NCBI RefSeq assembly: GCF_033473495.1
Contig: NC_088940.1
Location: forward strand, 1,178,001 to 1,242,000
DNA length: 64,000 bases
From: Cercospora beticola
Lineage: Eukaryota; Ascomycota; Dothideomycetes; Mycosphaerellales; Mycosphaerellaceae
Direction: 5' to 3'
In this document: positions 46,900-58,599 of the stretch, piece after piece
Numbering within the stretch: the first letter of the stretch is position 1
How the letters are laid out: each line of letters starts with the position of its first letter
Position numbers and translations under genes: made by a program
Notes under the pieces: generated by a model
Database searches by the model: none
Told to the model about the DNA's origin: nothing
What the model saw: only the letters and a program-made list of their open reading frames with translations

Positions 46900-49170
46900 T
46901 TAGGCGGAGCGCTTTAGACGTATAGAAGTAGAGTTCGATAAGGTAGTATATATATAAAAGATTTATACTAAAGGAAGTAAGTAGCTATAGAGCTAGGTAA
47001 AGAGATTATAGTATAAGTATATTACTAGTATAAGTAGATTACGACGTAGTATATAGTACTCTACTAACCTAATAAACGTAGATATTATTAGATAACTAGG
47101 AAAGATACTCTCGAAACGCTCTAAGTAATATCTATCGCTATTATCTACTTATTCTTTTACTAGTTACTAGAATAGAGGTACGAGACTTTATAAAGCGTAA
47201 GTACTCTATAGACGTACTAGAATACCTTCTATATTATATAGAAGACTAAGATAGGCTATATTATAATCGACCTTACGATTAAAAGTTAGATATATAGTAT
47301 ATATAGAGTATTAACGCTCTTATTCTAGCTTAGTTTCTACCGCTTATATATACTATAGGTCTAGTAGCGTCTAGCGTAGGAGTTCCGATTATAAATAGAG
47401 AAGAGACCGAAGCCGATTATACGAGCTAAGAATAAATTTAAACTACTAAAAACCTTATAGACCTCGCCTAAGTTTACGCTCGACTACGAATAGTTAAGAG
47501 TATAACTCGCCTTAATCCTCTAGCTTATAGGTATTACTAGTAACTAGCTAGGTACGCTCCTAGGACTCCGGTACGAATACCTTAAGCTTATACTTCTTCG
47601 AGATCCTATAGAAAGTAAATAGCTATAGCTTCTAATCGAGCTAACGTTTAAGTATACTAAAGGTTACCTAGGCTTAAAAGATACGTATATAGTGCCGCTA
47701 TACTATAATCGGTATTTAAGAATATAATCTAGATTACTAATATATATCTTAGGAATATATTTAGTATTCTAGATATCCCGAGCGAACTCTACTTTCTTCT
47801 CTACCTATAGATACTCCTCTTAAGCCTAGTATTTGCCGACGAAGCCTTCGTAGCGCCCGGCCTTATAGAACTAGAAGAGCTTTTCTATCTTCGAGTCTCT
47901 ATAGGTCTTAACTAGCTAGAGTTACTAATTAAGAACTCGAAGACTAGTATACTACTTTTTCGTAAACTAGAGAATACTATATATAGAATTATAGTCTCTA
48001 CTACTACTCCTATAATAGATAATTAGCTATATAGTAGACTATCTATACTCGGTAGAATTATAGGATTCGAGTATATAGTAAAACCTTACTACTTCTATAG
48101 AGGTAACGGCGAAGCTCTAGATAGTAGTAGTAGGTTCTATTCTAGCGTAGAGTAGATTAGTCGCTAAAAGCTTATAGATCTTATTAGTAACGTATAGCAG
48201 AACCTAATCCTCTAGTATACGAGCTTAGTAGTATTTTAGTATAACTACCTATCTCGTTATATTACTTAAGATATATATACTATCTACCGGAGCCTCGCGC
48301 TCTAGACCGAGGTTATAAGAGCTACGAGTAGTATAACTCGTACTATCGATCCGCGCCGACTCTATATATTAAACGAGATCTAAGTAGTATAAATTATATA
48401 TTACCTAGAAGTAAAGCTACTATATAGAATACGAAAGAGCTTAGTTAAGAAGATCTATACTAAGTATAGGACGTCTTCTAGAGCTCGAGGTACTTAGCTT
48501 TATAAAGCTTACTAGAGAGTAGACCGATAGTACTAGATTAAAAGAAAAGTAGTATATAAGATTATAATAGCTAATATTCTATAGAGATATTATAAGTAGC
48601 AATCCGCTATAGATATTACGAGTTAGCTCGAACGCTCTCCTATTAAGCGTAATAAGAAAACGCTATCGAAAGTCTAGCTATATAGTTAGCTTAGCGAAGA
48701 GTAGAATTATACTATAAAAGCTCTCTTTACTTTCGTAATATCCGATTATATCGAGGAATATCGACGATATACGAATACTATAAACGTAGTATTAGCGCTA
48801 AGTAGGAGCTAGAAACCTATCGAATAGAAGATATATCGTATAAAGTTAGCGTATATTAGTACGTACGACGGAGATATAAGTATAGATCTTCTATACGAAG
48901 TAAAAGTACTATAAGATCTGTTTCTAATCGAATATACTCCGATATAATATATATTCTATATTAGTAAGGCAGACCTCTATATCGATAAACGCTTAAAGAA
49001 ATTCTATAATTATAATAGGCTTAGGAGATATTTTTACTAGAAGTACCTATAGTATTATATAAATAATTAGCCGATTAGCTATCCTTATCTAAAGTGCTCT
49101 AACGTAAATCTTACTAACTTAATATATCTCTAAAACTATACTACGAGAGTTTATAAGACTATAATATAGA
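46900..49170 (+). pseudogene. DUF3435 tyrosine recombinase relic (Starship-captain/Crypton-like family)
   Basis: Read through RIP on the plus strand, this matches the fungal DUF3435 family (often labelled FluG-domain protein). Landmarks: VQLALILQLIGIT near 47.5 kb; ELTFKYTKGYLGLKDTY near 47.65 kb; VFADEAFVAPG near 47.83 kb; the recombinase box YRGNGEALDSSSR (48.08-48.13 kb), whose arginine belongs to the catalytic set; and LILQYTSLVVFQYNYLSRYIT (48.2-48.27 kb, Gln read for TAG), with Tyr where a catalytic His is expected and NYLSR carrying the tyrosine nucleophile. LALQTEVIRATSSITRTIDPRR follows (Gln read for TAG). A degraded C2H2-type finger (KCSNVNLTNLIYL) ends near 49.15 kb. Dozens of in-frame stops make it non-functional. 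The 5' limit is approximate. Confidence 0.82.
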
Positions 49171-49199
49171 TAGTAGATATTATAGATATATAGAGCTAA

Positions 49200-51000
49200 T
49201 ATAATTATATTATATAAAAGTCGACGTTAGGGAATACGTATACTAGTACGGATTAGATAGGTATTTCTCTAACTATAATTTCTTATTATAATAGATACCT
49301 AAGCGTTAGTAGCTTAGCCTAAACTCGCTTCTAGACGAAAAAGTACTAGCTCTTCTAACGTAATATCTAACTTACTTCTAATATAGGTAAAGTCGGCCGC
49401 TATCGATAGCGCTTCTTAATTCGCCTATAAGACTCTTAAGCTAGTATATAAACTCGCTATATCTATATAACCTATCTTTAACTATATATACGCTAGTATT
49501 ATTAAAGCTATAGTAAGGCTACCGAAAGCGGTAGCTATATTCTAATCTCTAGTTATAAATTTCTAACTTACTATAATTATTATAATAAAGTAAGGAATAC
49601 CTATAATATTTATTTCCTACCTTAATATATTAAACTCGTAGTCGATAAAAATACTATTAATAGGTATAGATAAACCTATCGGATTTACTCTACTTAGTAA
49701 TTTTAGATTTATAATTACGCTAGATTAGTAAGCTATTCGTATTACCTTATATAAAAGATATAAGCCTTACTTTCGATTATAGATATAGCTCTTTAGAACC
49801 TATCTAGTAGTTAATAGAAAGATAGTTTCTATAGTAGATAGTTCTTAAAAGTAGTAGATAAAGTCTATATACTATTTAGTATTATCCTATCGGCTTTTAT
49901 ATTTTATCTAAACCTCTATACTATACTAGTTAGTCTTAAAGTTATCTAAGAGCTATCCTTTAGAATAGAGAGGAGAGTTATACTATATTATAAACTACTC
50001 TCTAAAGGTATTAAAATCGCTATAGTATAGATACTTATCGAGTATATATTCGCTTATCTTTTCCTTAGCCTTATTATAAAGTTTACTTATAGCTTCCTAT
50101 ACTTCGTAGATATCGTTTACTACTCTAATTTCTACTTTAAAGTAATTTTCCTATTTTATATATAGTACTAGCTTTCTAGGATTAGCTTTATATACTTAGT
50201 AGGAAATTTCCTAACTTACTTCTCTTTCCTCTATAATCCGAACTCTCTAGAATAGTAAAAGAGAATACTACTAGCTCCGCTACGACTCGTAGTACTATTT
50301 TATATATTCCTAGATTACTACTTTACTTTCTCTAGAATATTACTAGCGAAATTCCTTCTATTTTTTAACTTTACGATATTTTCGTTCTAAGATAGGAATA
50401 GGTAATAGCTATAAAAATGTTTCTCGGTATTCTATTACTTAAGCCTAATCTTTCGAAAGATAGTATACTAGTATAAGAATAGCTTTATATAATTTATTCT
50501 TATTATTCTAATATATAAGGAGTATAGCTTATCTATCTTTACTAGTAAAGAGGCTAATATTCTCGTTAATATAATTTATATAACGACTTCTATTACTATT
50601 CTATACGGCTAATCCGGTAGTACGATATAGCTCTTCTAAAGAATAAGCTTATCTATTTAAGGTTTATAGTAGTCTATCTCTAATAGATATTCGTAGGTTA
50701 GGGCCTAATTCTAGATTTTAGGATACTATTACTAGTATAAAAATTTCTTTAGAGGCTATTAGGTTATTATAAATAGTTATTAATTATAGAGAGAGTAACT
50801 CGAATCCGGAGGAAGTTTAAGTTACTTTTAAATATCTCGATTTAGGTCGTAATAAAGAAGCGACTAGGCTAGCTACGAAGTACTAAGCTATAAGAAGCTA
50901 AGACGAGTAAAGGTTGCTTATATACTATTCTCTAACCTCTTTAGATATAGTATAAAGAATTCCGGTAGAGAACTATAGGAAGCTACTTCCTTCTACTTTA
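49200..51000 (-). pseudogene. unidentified coding relic
   Basis: On the minus strand about 50.4-49.3 kb reads as one long frame broken only by RIP-type stops (ILERKYRKVKK, then KEFR, SRESKVVI and EYIK, later ISKLYNKAKEKISEYILDKY). Charged and helical, and I recognise no family. It may be a gene of the element that carries the captain relic, or another transposon. Confidence 0.35.
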
Positions 51001-53850
51001 TAAGTAGCTTACTTCTCGATATATCTATAAAGAGATTAATTATAGTAGCGTTTGCTCGGATAATAGACTCTATTAAATAGTATAGTACTTATATAGTTCC
51101 GGCCTAGCGCGAGAAGCTATATTATAACTATAGAGGTAGAGTAGCTATTATATAAGAGCGACAAAGCTATTTCGCTTAGCGCTATTAGTCTATAATATTA
51201 GGAATTAATAAATACGGGCGATATAGATTAGACGTAAGTAGTAGTAAGCTATAGAAGCTACCGTCTATAAAGCGATTAATAGAGTAGTATAGCGAAGTAT
51301 AATAAAACTAGAGTAAGGTCTAGATAGTAGGCTAGATAGTAGTTAGTATTATCTAGGAGTTAACTTACTACTTTATAGAAACTCCCTTCTCTTATAGTAG
51401 CGGAGCACTCCTCTAGATACGTCTTACTAAGTACTATTAAACAGATTTCCGAGCTCGTAGTCTAGATATATAGAAAGCGCATTATAGTTATTTAAGTAAA
51501 AGCCTATTAAAATCGCTCTACTATCGTCCTTCTAACTTCTAGTAATACGCTTTAGGCTATATTAGCTCTTAGTTATAAGAGAATAGTATAGATAAATTTT
51601 ATTAGAGTAATACTCGTAAGGTATAGTAGGTTAAGTACTAGCGTCGAGGCCTAGTAAATAAATTAAAGAGCGTTTCTAAGAGTATATTCGTAGCTCGAGA
51701 CGCGATCGTAAGACTATACTATTCCGTCGTTTATTATCTAGAACAACGCCTTACTTAGCTAGCTATAGTCCTCGCGCCGTTAGTACGTCCTTTATAGAAA
51801 CTTAAGGATCGAGTAGAGCGTTCTATAGCGAGTAGATAACGGACGACTTCGAGCCGGTAGTAAGCGAAATAAAGCTAGCGCCTCGAGAGCCTTATCCTAG
51901 CGTATTTCTAGCCTATCTTACTTAGTATTAATTCCTACGCTATTGCTCGACTTAATTTATCCCGTCTATTAGTAGCTCTATTACTAATAGTTCTTTATAG
52001 TTCTAAGATAAGCGACTCTTTTTTATTAGCTATAGTAGTTATCGGCTTAATCTCTATTAGCTTCTAAGCTACTCGAGCTCTACGTAATACGATCCTTAGC
52101 TATAAGAACTATTCTAGGCAAGTTCGCGGCCGCTTAGATAAGCTTAAAGATCTACTTAGTATTCTTAGAGAGCTAGAGAGTATTATATATAATAATAGTA
52201 GATCGAGATTTATATTACTATACGTTCTCTTAAGTAATACGATACTACTTATAAATAGTTTATAAAAGCGCTACGTAATTGCAGAGCCTTAGATAATAGA
52301 GTATCGAGTACTAACTTTACCGGCTAGCTAAAGTACGATATATAGTTATAGAATAAATATCTCGGGCCTACTAAGCTTCTACTATATAGTAGCGCGTCGA
52401 TTTTCTTACTCGCCGAAAAAGTAAGACTATAGGCGCGTCCTATTATAGTCGCTAATTTATCTACTACTAGATCTATATACGACTATAGAGATAGTAATAA
52501 TTCCCTAGGTAAAGAACGAGCTCTATACGACTCGAGTTTATTATAAAAATACCTATTCTAAGTATCTCTCTATTCTATACGTTTTTAAAAAACGTATATA
52601 GCGAAGGCAAGAATAGATAAAGGCCGATATCTTATAGAACTTCGTTATACTATACTCGAGTAGAAACGAGTTCGAGTTCTAAAAAGCTAGTCTCTCCTAT
52701 TAGTAATACGAAATTATAAATATACTACTTCTACTTTTCTAATAGTACGACTATTAGGAAACGATATCTAGTACTTTGCTCTATCGTACGATACGAATAT
52801 TATTATAATTCTATTCTACTTATCTAATAATCCGAATAGCTTTAGCGCGACTATAGCGAGATCCCGAGTATACTATATTATTATAGAGGTATAGAGTAAG
52901 GTTTAGTACTAGTATATACGTATTATAGTAAGGTCTACTAATATATTTATTCCTAGATATTATAGCGCGACTTCTAATATAGATTAATAATATATAAAGT
53001 ATAAATATACTTTAGTTTATAGGTTTCTCCGAGTAACTATACTAGCTACCTTTATAGCGATAAACTATATTCTTCTTATTAATAGTCGCTATATAAGTAT
53101 AGTAAACCTATTCGGTAGTCCCTTAAATAACTTTAGTATTCTAATAGAATACTATATTTTAACGACTCCTAAGCTCTCCGAATAACTACTACTCTTAAAT
53201 AGTATTAAAGTAGATAGCGATAGCTTAGGAGCTATACTAAAATATATAAAAACTATAATTTAAATATCGAATATAATAGCGCTATAATTAAAGAGTAAGT
53301 AAGTAGTATAGTTATTATTAATATAATATATAAGTAAAATATAAAGTCGTAGTATCTATAAACCTTTTAAATAGATTAATTACTAGATATCTTCTATAAG
53401 TCTCGTTTATATAGTATTCGTAATAGATAGGGAAGGATTATATAGCTAAGTAGCTTTAGCTTAATATCTAAGTACTAATCGATAATAGTATAGCTCTAGC
53501 TTAAGCAAATCCTACTACGATACCTACTCTATAACTGCCTATAGCTATACTCTATATAGTAGCGAATATTCTACCTATAGATACGACCGAAAAATACGAT
53601 ATTACTCCGGCCGCTATTAAACCTAGGTTATATTTAGCTTTACTATCTTTCTAAGTAGAGGAATATACTACGTCTAGGACGAATAAGCTATAAGCGGCGA
53701 AGTATATCTCCCTATTATATCTATCTACTAACTACTATCTAAAGGAGGTACCGGCTGCTAAGTATAGCTAGTATAGTAGCGGCGGCTATATAGTTATACT
53801 ATAATAATTACCTCTCTCTCTATCTTAAAAAAGTATCGTCCTTAATATAG
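51000..53850 (+). pseudogene. unidentified coding relic(s)
   Basis: Plus-strand stretches read as protein through RIP stops, for example RGRLDKLKDLLSILRELES near 52.13-52.18 kb and NLFGSPLNNFSILIEYYILT near 53.1-53.16 kb. No family recognised. Part of 51.0-51.9 kb shows no convincing frame. Confidence 0.35.
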
Positions 53851-53859
53851 CGTATACCT

Positions 53860-56800
53860 TAGTACTAAATACGCGAGAGTACGTCTCGGTCTCTAAGCGC
53901 GAGCCTTCTTTATATCTCTTAGCTATCTTAATATCTCTAGGCTAACTAGCGCTCCTTCTTAGTAGTAGCCTACTTTAAGGCTTCGGTAGCTTTACGCTTT
54001 ATAGATCGGGTAGAAGTAGCTATAGTAGTCTCTTTCTAAGCTTCTACTAAGTAGCTCGAGCGGCGCTTAGTCTTCTCGATAGGCGTTCCTATAGAACTAT
54101 CTATTAGGCTAGTCTTTATTATAGACTTAGCTAAAGTTAGGCTAGTCTTTATTATAGACTTAGCTAAAGAGGATTTAGTAGCTAAGGAGTTAAGCTTAGG
54201 TAAGAAGGCTAAGAGTACCGACTTTCTAGTAGTCCTCTAGCTCTAGCTTTTTAGTATCTCGGTCGCGGTAGGCTTACTCTTCTTTAGCTAGGCCTTAGAG
54301 GTAGCCTATTAAAGATTATTAGACTTCTTCTTATAGTAAAGAGGCTTAGCTAGAGCCGCTATAGAGAGTTAGAGCTCGTCCTCTAAATCTTCTTCGATCT
54401 CTAAGGCTAGTAGAGAGTTAATAGCGCTATCGGAGTTATTATCGGTAGTATTATCTATTAGGCGTAAGGATAGGTATAAGTAGAGCGCCGAGTTATCCTT
54501 CTATACCTAAGTAAGAGCCTAGTAGCGGCCGTAGATAGAATATAAGAAAAGGAAGAGGCAGTCTAGATATAAGGATATAGTATACTTAAATTTTAACTTA
54601 TCGACTATATAGAGTAGCTTCCGACTCTTCTTCGGAGAGTTATAAGAGTAGAACGTAGCTTATAGCAGAGCAACTGTCTTAAGAAAGTATACTAGAGCCG
54701 GCGTCTACTCTTCCTTATAGAGTACTTCTAGTACTAAGGTCGGAATAGAGACGATATTAATCTCTACTAGCTAGTAGATATTATCCTCGTTTATAACGTA
54801 GTCGGAAGGATCGATCTAATTGCTCGTATAGTTAGCTTCGTACTACGTATAGTTTATACTATCGAGAAGATAGTATTTGTCGCTCTTTATATAGTATACC
54901 TTCTTATAAGCTACCTCGCTATAGAGAATATAGCGTCTATATCCTAGACTATAGCGCTTACTATTACCTTCCTAGATAATATATAGACGGCCGTAAGACT
55001 TATATATATCTAGGATACTACTCTTTAAATCGAAGACTACTAGGTAGAGCTTATAGAGAGTATCGAATAAGATATAGCTAGCGTCCTTTAGCTCGTATAA
55101 TCGTCCGAGATAGACGTCTTCTAGTCGGAAACTAGCTAGTAGTAGCGTATCTATATATACGAAACTCTAAGCGTCGAATAGTAAGATCTTAAGGATATTA
55201 ACTAGCGCGTTCGAGTACTCCTAGTCGAAGGCCTTCTAGTAGTCGAGATCGGAGTACTCTATAGTATTATACTAATACGTATCGAAGATAGTATCGTCGC
55301 TAGTAAGTACTATAGCAGCCGGCCGTAGAGCTAGATATAGTATATAGATAGGGACGCTAGTACTACTCTCTTCGTCGGACTCGTTCTAACTACTAACGTT
55401 ACTATATACGATACTATTCTTATTATACTCGACTTTAGGTAGAACGTTCTAGTCTTCTATATCTAGCCTATACGTATCCCTTCTAAATATAAATAGGCCT
55501 ATAGGATCGAAGGGAACTATATATACGAGTTAGTCGTCTAATTCCTTAATAATAGTATAGTCGGTAGAGTTAGAGCTATAGCTCGCGAATTCGATATAAT
55601 AGTAGTAGCCGTTATCGACGAGATAGACCTTATCGCTACTATTATAGAAGTAGTTATATAAGAGTAAAGGCCGTAGGCCTTCTAGTTCGTCCCTATTATA
55701 GACTAGTAGAAGCTATATAGTAATAGATCGGATAATACTATTTATAATAGGCTAGACGTCGATAGGCGCGCTATAGTTACTAAAACCTATTCTACGAAAT
55801 TTTCCTATATCCTAGCTATATTACTATACGTAGTAGTTAAGTCTCGTTAGCTCGTAGATACTACTTACGTTAGTATTTATCGTAGTCTAGATTAGGCGTA
55901 GCGTATAAAAGACTACGCCGTTTACCTCTACCTAGTAGTTAGAAGATCTATAGACAAAATTCTTATACTAGAGTCGAATAAGGTCGACGAATACGTTCTC
56001 CTCTATAGCCGAGTAGGTAGTTAGTATATTCTAGTTAGGCTTCTTAGCTACTCTAGCCTACTAGAAGTAGCGCTTCTAGGCGGCCTAATTCTATATAAGA
56101 AACTAGTTCTTATTAGTAGTATTATAATAAATAGTATCTCGTTCTATAAATTAGAGGAAGCGTCCTAGTATTAAGAGGTATAGGTAGTCGTAGTCTCTCT
56201 CGAGTAAGGCTAGGATAAAAGTATAAGCTATATTACCTAAGGCTTCCCTATAGAGGGCGTTAAGAATATCGGCTATATAGATAGCCGCCTAGTCGTAGTT
56301 AATATCGCCGGCGGAGTAGCTAGCCTACTCGGCTCTTACAAGATCTATAAGTATATAGGCCGTATACTATAATAGGTTATAATTAGTATATATATCCTTA
56401 TTTATACCGAATAAGCTAGAGGAGATATAGGCGTCGAACTAGGCTAAGGCGTTTAGTTAAGCTTAGAGCTTAAAGGAGGACGCGTAGAGTATAGACGCTC
56501 CTTCTCGAGTATCTCGTCCGCGCCTAGTAGGTAGCGTCCTAGGCTAACTACTACTACCGACTAGTAGAGATTCTTATCTAGGTTCTATAGCTATCTATTC
56601 GGTTTATATCTTCCCGAGCTTATCGTCGCTCTATTCGCCGGTAACGCCGACGTCCTAGTCGAGTAGTCTGTTATAACTATATTTTCTACCTATTTCGAAC
56701 GTTAGAGAAATTGCTATCTATACGAGGTAGAAGTAGTAGTATAGGTTAAATAGAAGCGGTATAAGTATAGATAGGATAGCCGGCTTAATAATATTATATT

Positions 56801-58400
56801 AGCCGACGATATCCTATCTTATCCTCTCTATAATATAGGTCTTATAGCGGGCGGTCTTAGTAGCGACCTAAAAGGCTCTTATATCGGTAGGCTTAATATA
56901 GACCTTATAGTAGCCTAGTAGATAGCTGCGTTTTAACTAGAGTAGCTTACTTACGAGAGTATCGTCCGCCTCGTTTAGAGCGACTACTACGATCTATTTA
57001 TATACTACCGGTAGGGAAATACGATCCTAGCTCTAGCTAGGATAATATAGGATAACGGCTAGTAGGCAACGGACGGTTTCGAGTATAAAATTAAAGCTAT
57101 AGATTAGTATATCGTATAGGAGGTAAGGCGTCTATTATACTCCTAGTTTTATCTAGGATAAGAACTATAGTACGAGCTATAGATCGTAGTAGAAGATAGT
57201 AGTATAGGTATAGTAGGTCTCGACTAGTAGTTAAATCTTCTATATAGTAGAGAGGCTAATTAGTAGGTAGTAGTTATATAAACGGGCGTATACTCTCGTT
57301 ATAAATATAGCGTTAGCTCTATAGTCGAGAAAATCTATAACTATAGACTAGATAGAGAGTAATAGCTAGGCGTCGGTAGTTATATCGATTAGTAGCGTCT
57401 AAGTCGCGCCGACTATTAGAGGATAGCTATCCTTAAAAGTAAACTAAAGATCTATATCGGTTAGAGAGAAGGCCTAGATAGATATAATTACTATAATTAG
57501 GCTATATATTATTACGTCGCGCTTCTACTATATAGTAACCGGGACGATATAGTACTTGCCTTATATTAGTACTATCGGGACCGGAGTATTCGCTACGTCT
57601 AGTAGTAGAAGGCCGTCGAACTTAGTAAGGAATTTAATAGAGTTTCGCTAGAAGAATAGGAAAGTAAAATCCTTAGCGACTATCGCGGCTATAATAGTAG
57701 GAGCGCCCTCTATCTCTATTATATAGTCGCCCTTCTCGCGGCCTATTTGTTTAATATATTTACTATAGAAGTCGTCCGAGGTCGAGATAGTATAAAGGAA
57801 TAGGTTTAGTACTAGCGTCGGAAGAGTAAATAGATAGTAAACGTCTTCCTTCTTCTACTCTATAGTCGGCTTAGCTATATTAGAGAGTATTATATTCTTT
57901 AGTAACGTTATAGACGTAGAGATAATTCTATTCTCGAAGACCGGCGTCTATATTTCGAGCGGCTTAGCGACTAGAGCCGTTTGCTTAAGGTCGCGAATAT
58001 TAACTAGAATAGTCTAGCTCTTATTAAACTTCTTATATATCTTTTCGCGTAGTAGGCCGAGCCGGTCGAGCTAGTCGTAGTTCGTTACTAAAGAAGCTAT
58101 ATTACTAGCTATATAGCGGACGAGATAGTTATAGTATTTATTACGTACTCTATAGAGCTAGCGAATACGTAAAGCGTAGACTTCCGGAGGTAGAGTTAGA
58201 GCAAAAATAGTATCGCTTAACGTATAGATAGACGTAGGTACGCTATTAGAGTTAAGGATATAGCCTTACCGATAGGTATTAGATATATCTAGTAGAAGAT
58301 ATAGCGGAGATACTAGTAGCTAAGTTTACTACTATCGTATAATAGAAATTTCTAGTAGCTAGTTACTATTAACTATAAAACACGCTAGTATAAATATAGA
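53860..58400 (-). pseudogene. long unidentified reading-frame relic, 3' of element B pol
   Basis: A minus-strand frame reading about 1500 codons with only RIP-type stops. It contains stretches such as LTLPPEVYALRIR, YDxLDRLGLLREKIYKKFNK, DDFYSKYIKQIGREKGDYII and PTIIAAIVAKDFTFLFF. The C-terminal part (54.5-53.9 kb) is Lys/Ser/Thr-rich, like a disordered tail. It is not RT, RNase H, integrase or Gag as far as I can tell. It follows the chromodomain of element B directly, so it may be an extra ORF of that element or a gene of a different one. Confidence 0.5.
54104..54169. repeat. 33-bp tandem duplication
   Basis: Two perfect copies, 54104-54136 and 54137-54169, equal to 11 codons in the minus-strand frame (LAKSIIKTSL-like unit). 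Perfect identity inside RIP-mutated DNA suggests either duplication after RIP or equal mutation of both copies. Confidence 0.85.
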
Positions 58401-58599
58401 CGTAAACGCGAAAGTAAAGTGCGACGTTACTAGCGTAGTCTATGCTTAATATACGTCTAGCGCGTAGTATCTCTATCCGCTTTTAAGTCGGAACGTAGAG
58501 GTCGTAGTAATAGTAAATACGAAAGTAATATAGTACGGCGGCCTAAAAAAGGCTAGGCCTCCTACTAGCGCTAATAGTTACTACGTCGTAGTTCCTACT

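Noticed and set aside
46900..49170. LINE or Copia origin of the plus-strand relic
   Set aside because: No RT or endonuclease landmarks; the ordered DUF3435 motifs fit much better.
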